Source of the DNA: Clostridiaceae bacterium Marseille-Q4145
Lineage (GTDB): Bacteria > Bacillota > Clostridia > Lachnospirales > Lachnospiraceae
Length of the DNA stretch: 64,000 bases
Direction: 5' to 3'
Assembly (NCBI GenBank): GCA_018223365.1
Contig: JAGTTP010000001.1
Location: forward strand, 310,001-374,000
Program-made: the position numbers and the translations under genes
Shown: positions 60,686 to 64,000 of the stretch, one piece after another
Position numbering within the stretch: position 1 is the stretch's first letter
Layout of the letters: every line of letters begins with the position of its first letter
Notes under the pieces: generated by a model
Databases searched by the model: none
Told to the model about the DNA's origin: nothing
The model's input: the letters and a program-made list of their open reading frames with translations, nothing else

Positions 60686-61768
60686 TTAATCCTCATCCTC
60701 ATAATCATAAGTAAAGATTACTTTAATAGCCTCTTTATCTGCCATGGCCTGGAAGCCTTCCTGCCAGTGAGACAGACCCATTCTGTGGGTAATCATCGGC
60801 TGAACCTTAATAGCTCCGCTGGACAGAAGACGGATTGCATTTCTCCAGGAAGTGGAATCATATGCCATATGGCCGATAATGCTCTTATTCCAGGAAGTAA
60901 TATCGTTGATAGAAAACTCAAGAGGTCTGAATCCCATACCTACACGTACAACTTCTCCATTGGGACGAAGCATTTCAATGGCCTGTTTTAATGCAATGTT
61001 CGCACCGGAGCACTCAATTACCAGTCCCAGATTATCTTTTCCGCAGATCTCCTGGCATCTTGCCACTACATCCTCCACGGAACCATTCACGCAGTGGGTA
61101 GCTCCCAGCTCTTTTGCAACACCAAAGCGGACTTTTGTATCTTCCTGCAGTCCTACCATAACAATATTTACAGCACCCATGATTCTCGCCATCTGTACAG
61201 AGAACAGTCCCAGCGGACCGGTACCAAATACAACCACATCCTGTCCCGGCATCAGGGAAGACTGCTGTGCCACTGCCTTATACGCATTACAGATCGGATC
61301 CAGCACTGCTGCTTCCTCATATTTCACGTTCTCCGGAATCTCCCACAATGCATGTTTATGGATCTTCAGAATTTCCCCCGGCACCAGACAGTATTTTGAA
61401 AATCCGCCGCCCCAAGTGTTATTGTCCAGTCCAAGATTGATTTTATGCTCGCAGCAGAGGAAATCGCCTCTCTCACAGGCAGGGCATACACCGCACACAT
61501 GTGCACTGTTATCTGATACCACTCTCTGTCCAACTTTCCAGTCTGTCACGTTCTTTCCGACTTCCACAATGTCTCCTGCAAATTCATGACCACGGATGGA
61601 GTTGAACTCATCAGATCCATTCTCGACCTTATAATGTTTCATATCCGCTCCGCAGATAGCTGCCGCTCTGATTTTGATCACCACATCATCAGGTCCACAG
61701 ACCGGTTTCGGTACATCAATCATACGATAGCCGCCAAATGCTTTTCCATATCTCGCAAGTGCTTTCAT
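60686..61768 (-). CDS. Zinc-dependent dehydrogenase (MDR superfamily), copy 2
   Basis: 360 residues. Zinc ligands: AAICGADMKHYK, IRGHEFAG; structural cluster CGVCPACERGDFLCC; LDPICNAYKAVA and Rossmann VVFGTGPLGLFS. Related to the sorbitol/threonine dehydrogenase branch but different from copy 1 in the substrate region (GGGFSKYCLVPGE), so the two probably act in series or on different polyols. First gene of the six-gene dehydrogenase operon, with GGAGG before ATG 61768. Confidence 0.89.
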   Translation of the reverse strand: MKALARYGKAFGGYRMIDVPKPVCGPDDVVIKIRAAAICGADMKHYKVENGSDEFNSIRGHEFAGDIVEVGKNVTDWKVGQRVVSDNSAHVCGVCPACERGDFLCCEHKINLGLDNNTWGGGFSKYCLVPGEILKIHKHALWEIPENVKYEEAAVLDPICNAYKAVAQQSSLMPGQDVVVFGTGPLGLFSVQMARIMGAVNIVMVGLQEDTKVRFGVAKELGATHCVNGSVEDVVARCQEICGKDNLGLVIECSGANIALKQAIEMLRPNGEVVRVGMGFRPLEFSINDITSWNKSIIGHMAYDSTSWRNAIRLLSSGAIKVQPMITHRMGLSHWQEGFQAMADKEAIKVIFTYDYEDED

Positions 61769-61802
61769 AAATACAGTTACCTCCTTGTTTGAATTTATCT
61801 TT

Positions 61803-61831
61803 ATGCTACCATATTGTTTTTGTTATTTCAA
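61803..61831 (-). promoter_or_regulatory. Promoter/operator region of the dehydrogenase operon
   Basis: Minus strand TTGAAA (61826-61831), 17-base spacer, TAGCAT (61803-61808). Shares CTACCATATT in the spacer and a long T-rich upstream block with the Liv-sugar promoter at 55801-55829. Confidence 0.65.
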
Positions 61832-61917
61832 CATATTTTTCTTTGTTTTAAAGATTTTTTGCTCTAATTTTTATTGTTTTAGTCATTTTAATCATTTATT
61901 TTTTTACACATTCAAGA

Positions 61918-61947
61918 TTCAACCAATCATTTAAACAAAAGGTTGAA
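61918..61947. promoter_or_regulatory. Dyad overlapping the cbiL promoter (possible operator)
   Basis: TTCAACC (61918-61924) and GGTTGAA (61941-61947) form a perfect 7-bp inverted repeat with 16 bases between; the right arm covers the -35 box of the cbiL promoter. No cobalamin riboswitch is seen in the gap. Confidence 0.45.
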
Positions 61948-61971
61948 CCAGTTTTTCTTCTATGTTAAAAT
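61943..61971 (+). promoter_or_regulatory. Promoter for cbiL
   Basis: TTGAAC (61943-61948), 17-base spacer, TAAAAT (61966-61971), 41 bases before cbiL. Confidence 0.6.
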
Positions 61972-62012
61972 AATATTTTAAGTGTAATATAACAAAGAAG
62001 GGAATGAATCAC

Positions 62013-62708
62013 ATGAATTATGGAACATTATATGGTGTAGGTGTCGGCCCGGGGGATCCGAGACTTATGACTTATCTCGCAGTAGATACCATCAAAAACT
62101 GCCCGGTCATTGCCGTACCTGCAGACGGTAAGGAAAAGGCAGTTGCTTACAAGATTGCCAGCGGTATCGTGGATGGCATTGATGAAAAAGAATGCCTCAA
62201 TCTCTCCACTCCCATGACAAAGGACAAGGCAGTCTTAGATGCCGCTTATCAGGCAGCTGCTGAGGCAATTATTGAAAAATTAAAAGAGGGCAAAGATGTG
62301 GCTTGTCTGACTCTTGGCGATCCCACGATCTACAGCACCTATATTTATATCCATCGTCTGGTAAAAGCACAGGGATATGCTACACAGATCATCAACGGTA
62401 TCCCCTCTTTCTGCGCTGTCAGTGCAAAGCTTGGTGACAGCCTGGTGGACCGTTCTGAGCAGCTTCACATCATCCCGTCTACCTACGATATCGAAGACGG
62501 ATTAAAGCTTCCTGGCACTAAGGTCCTTATGAAGGCCGCTTCAAAAATGCATCTCGTCAAAGAAACCTTGCAGCGTAATGAGCTGAAAGGTTCCATGATT
62601 GAAAACTGTGGTATGCCGGAAGAACACATCTATCACGGGGTAGATGAGATTCCGGATCAGGCAAGCTATTATTCGATTATTGTCGTGAAAGAAGATCATC
62701 ATGATTGA
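62013..62708 (+). CDS. cbiL: Precorrin-2 / cobalt-factor II C20-methyltransferase
   Basis: SAM-dependent methylation at C20 in corrin-ring synthesis. About 231 residues of the tetrapyrrole-methylase fold: LYGVGVGPGDPRLMTYLAV (SAM/pterin loop), CLTLGDPTIYSTYIYI and INGIPSFCAVSAKLG. Given the anaerobic CbiK in this genome, cobalt-factor II is the likely substrate. ATG at 62013 has AAGGGA at good distance; an ATG at 62004 is too close to it. Its end overlaps the ABC ATPase start by eight bases, an unusual partner for a cobalamin gene. Confidence 0.92.
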   Translation: MNYGTLYGVGVGPGDPRLMTYLAVDTIKNCPVIAVPADGKEKAVAYKIASGIVDGIDEKECLNLSTPMTKDKAVLDAAYQAAAEAIIEKLKEGKDVACLTLGDPTIYSTYIYIHRLVKAQGYATQIINGIPSFCAVSAKLGDSLVDRSEQLHIIPSTYDIEDGLKLPGTKVLMKAASKMHLVKETLQRNELKGSMIENCGMPEEHIYHGVDEIPDQASYYSIIVVKEDHHD

Positions 62709-63543
62709 ATTAAGGAATCTGTCCAAGAAATATGATCATTTTCTGGCAGTAGACAATTTGAATCTGACCATTGAGACCGGCGAATTCTTCGGTCTCCTTG
62801 GTCCTAATGGTGCCGGAAAGACTACCACGATCGGTATGCTTTCCACTCTTCTTCTTCCTACAGAGGGAGAAGTTCTGATTGACGGTGAAAAGTTAAGCCG
62901 TCAAAACAACCAGCTGAAACGAAAACTGAGTGTTGTCACTCAGGAATATTCCATGCGTCAGGATATGACCATGGATGAAGTGATGGAGTATCAGGGAAGA
63001 CTTTATTACATGCCCCTGAAAAAGATCCGGGAACGTTCTGAAGAATTATTGGAATTCTGCGGTCTGATTGATTTCCGGAGGAGAACCGTCCGTAAACTGT
63101 CCGGCGGAATGAAGCGTAAGCTTATGGTCTGCCGCGCACTGCTCACAGAGCCGGAAATTCTTCTTCTGGACGAACCTACCGCCGGCATGGATGCACTGGC
63201 CAGACGCCAGATGTGGAATCTCCTGAAACAGCTGAACCAGCAGAAGCTGACGATTCTGCTTACCACGCATTATATGGAAGAAGCAGAAACCCTCTGTGAC
63301 CGGGTCGGATTCATGTGCGACGGTGTTCTGGAGGAAACCGATGCGCCTCGTTCCATGATTGAAATGCTGGGACGCTATACCGTGGACGAAGTCTGTCCGG
63401 GCGGTATGAAAAACCACTATTTCCATAGAAAGGAGGACGCGATTCAGTTTCTGTCCGACTGTCCACAGGAAACTTCACTTCGCAGCACTACGCTGGAGGA
63501 TGTCTTTCTTGAAAAAGTTGGCCGACAGCTGGAACGCAAATAA
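62701..63543 (+). CDS. ABC-2-type exporter ATP-binding protein
   Basis: 280 residues. Walker A GPNGAGKTTT, signature LSGGMKRKLMVCRALL, Walker B ILLLDEPTAGMD and H-loop LTTHYMEEAE. The DrrA/NodI-like layout with a C-terminal extension (ALEDVFLEKVG-type end) pairs with an ABC-2 permease, which indeed follows (TAATG overlap). Exports drugs, lipids or polysaccharide, or here perhaps metal or cobamide-related compounds; not decidable. Confidence 0.9.
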   Translation: MIELRNLSKKYDHFLAVDNLNLTIETGEFFGLLGPNGAGKTTTIGMLSTLLLPTEGEVLIDGEKLSRQNNQLKRKLSVVTQEYSMRQDMTMDEVMEYQGRLYYMPLKKIRERSEELLEFCGLIDFRRRTVRKLSGGMKRKLMVCRALLTEPEILLLDEPTAGMDALARRQMWNLLKQLNQQKLTILLTTHYMEEAETLCDRVGFMCDGVLEETDAPRSMIEMLGRYTVDEVCPGGMKNHYFHRKEDAIQFLSDCPQETSLRSTTLEDVFLEKVGRQLERK

Positions 63544-64000
63544 TGATGGGAATCCTTACTGTATTATGGGAAAAATGGGTGGAATTCCGCAGAGATTTTT
63601 ATAAAATTACTCTGGCGGCCATGATTGCGCCACTCCTCTACATTCTGGTATTCGGCATGGGAATCCAGACCATGTCTCACGGTCAATCCTATTTAAACTT
63701 CCTGATTCCAGGCGTGATTGCCCTGACTACCATGAATGGAAGCTTTAATGCCATTGCCCAGAACCTGAATGTACAGCGTCTTTATGAGAAGGCCTTCGAC
63801 CAGGTTATGATCTCCCCGACACCTCTCTGGCAATTCATTGCAGGACAGGTTATCGGAGGAAGTCTCCGGGGACTTTATGCCGGAATCATTATCATCTTAC
63901 TGGTGCTTCCCATCGGAACCGGACTTTGCTTCAATGGCTGGTCCTTCCTTCTGATGTTTTTAAACGGAGCTGTCTTCTCCACCATTGGAGTTGTCGTCTC
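63543..64000 (+). CDS. ABC-2-type transporter permease, N-terminal part (cut by window edge)
   Basis: About 152 residues are visible: MMGILTVLWEKWVEFRRDF, a first helix (ITLAAMIAPLLYILVFGMG), then LNFLIPGVIALTTMNGSFNAIAQ and further hydrophobic segments, typical of ABC-2 permeases. The start ATG shares one base with the ATPase stop (TAATG). The gene continues past the window end. Confidence 0.85.
   Translation, partial: MMGILTVLWEKWVEFRRDFYKITLAAMIAPLLYILVFGMGIQTMSHGQSYLNFLIPGVIALTTMNGSFNAIAQNLNVQRLYEKAFDQVMISPTPLWQFIAGQVIGGSLRGLYAGIIIILLVLPIGTGLCFNGWSFLLMFLNGAVFSTIGVVV

Noticed and set aside
56811..61768. Sulfoquinovose (sulfo-EMP) pathway suggested by DeoR, PfkB kinase, aldolase and reductase
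   Set aside because: No sulfoquinovosidase or YihS-type isomerase, the aldolase is GatY-like class II, and two polyol-type zinc dehydrogenases fit a polyol route better. Not excluded, only less likely.

Overview
The window looks like a chromosome segment of a Gram-positive anaerobe of the class Clostridia, most likely family Lachnospiraceae (gut commensals of the Blautia/Dorea/Roseburia kind). Pointers are moderate GC, strong AGGAGG-type ribosome sites, short intergenic gaps with hairpin-plus-T-run terminators, a Firmicutes-type (type 2) GalT, THF and ZTP riboswitches, anaerobic sirohydrochlorin cobaltochelatase CbiK, a non-fused purine endgame, and two small families I associate with Lachnospiraceae (DUF6465, DUF6472). 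The genus is an inference. I see no rRNA, tRNA, phage, transposase or CRISPR array.

Layout. 1-8 kb: start of gltX, an M50 protease, coaX, a strongly folded RNA-like element, coaBC, a lipoprotein/metallo-beta-lactamase pair, fucO, and a THF riboswitch driving folT. 8-14 kb (minus strand): one six-gene unit cbiK, CdaR-type regulator, leucine-rich-repeat protein, VWA protein, MoxR-like ATPase, DUF1622. 14-24 kb: DUF6465, AraC regulator divergent from galK-galT, a ZTP riboswitch with its terminator before an IMP cyclohydrolase and a stand-alone AICAR formyltransferase, an FMN oxidoreductase, a glycosyltransferase fused to a DNA glycosylase, DUF6472, and an aldose-epimerase-like gene. 24-34 kb (minus): tgt, yajC, leuB, ilvD, ilvB, serC, serA, DUF1015. 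34-37 kb: aroC, a palindromic intergenic element, a GH13 enzyme.

37-45 kb is a metabolic island with two paralogous LysR regulators, an HpcH-type aldolase, an RraA-type aldolase, an aminotransferase and two dicarboxylate/amino-acid symporters. Together these suggest uptake, transamination and retro-aldol cleavage of a hydroxylated amino-dicarboxylate.

45-62 kb is a large sugar or polyol locus on the minus strand, in two operons. The first has two zinc dehydrogenases, a GatY-type aldolase, an aldo/keto reductase, a PfkB kinase and a DeoR regulator. The second has a complete branched-chain-amino-acid-type (Liv/HAAT) ABC transporter interleaved with an FGGY kinase, class II aldolase/epimerase, TIM-barrel isomerase, second ketose-bisphosphate aldolase and AEC transporter. 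The two promoters share about 60 bp of similar sequence, arguing for co-regulation. A Liv-type importer serving sugar catabolism is unusual and is the best candidate here for an undescribed pathway. The window ends with cbiL and the start of an ABC exporter operon.
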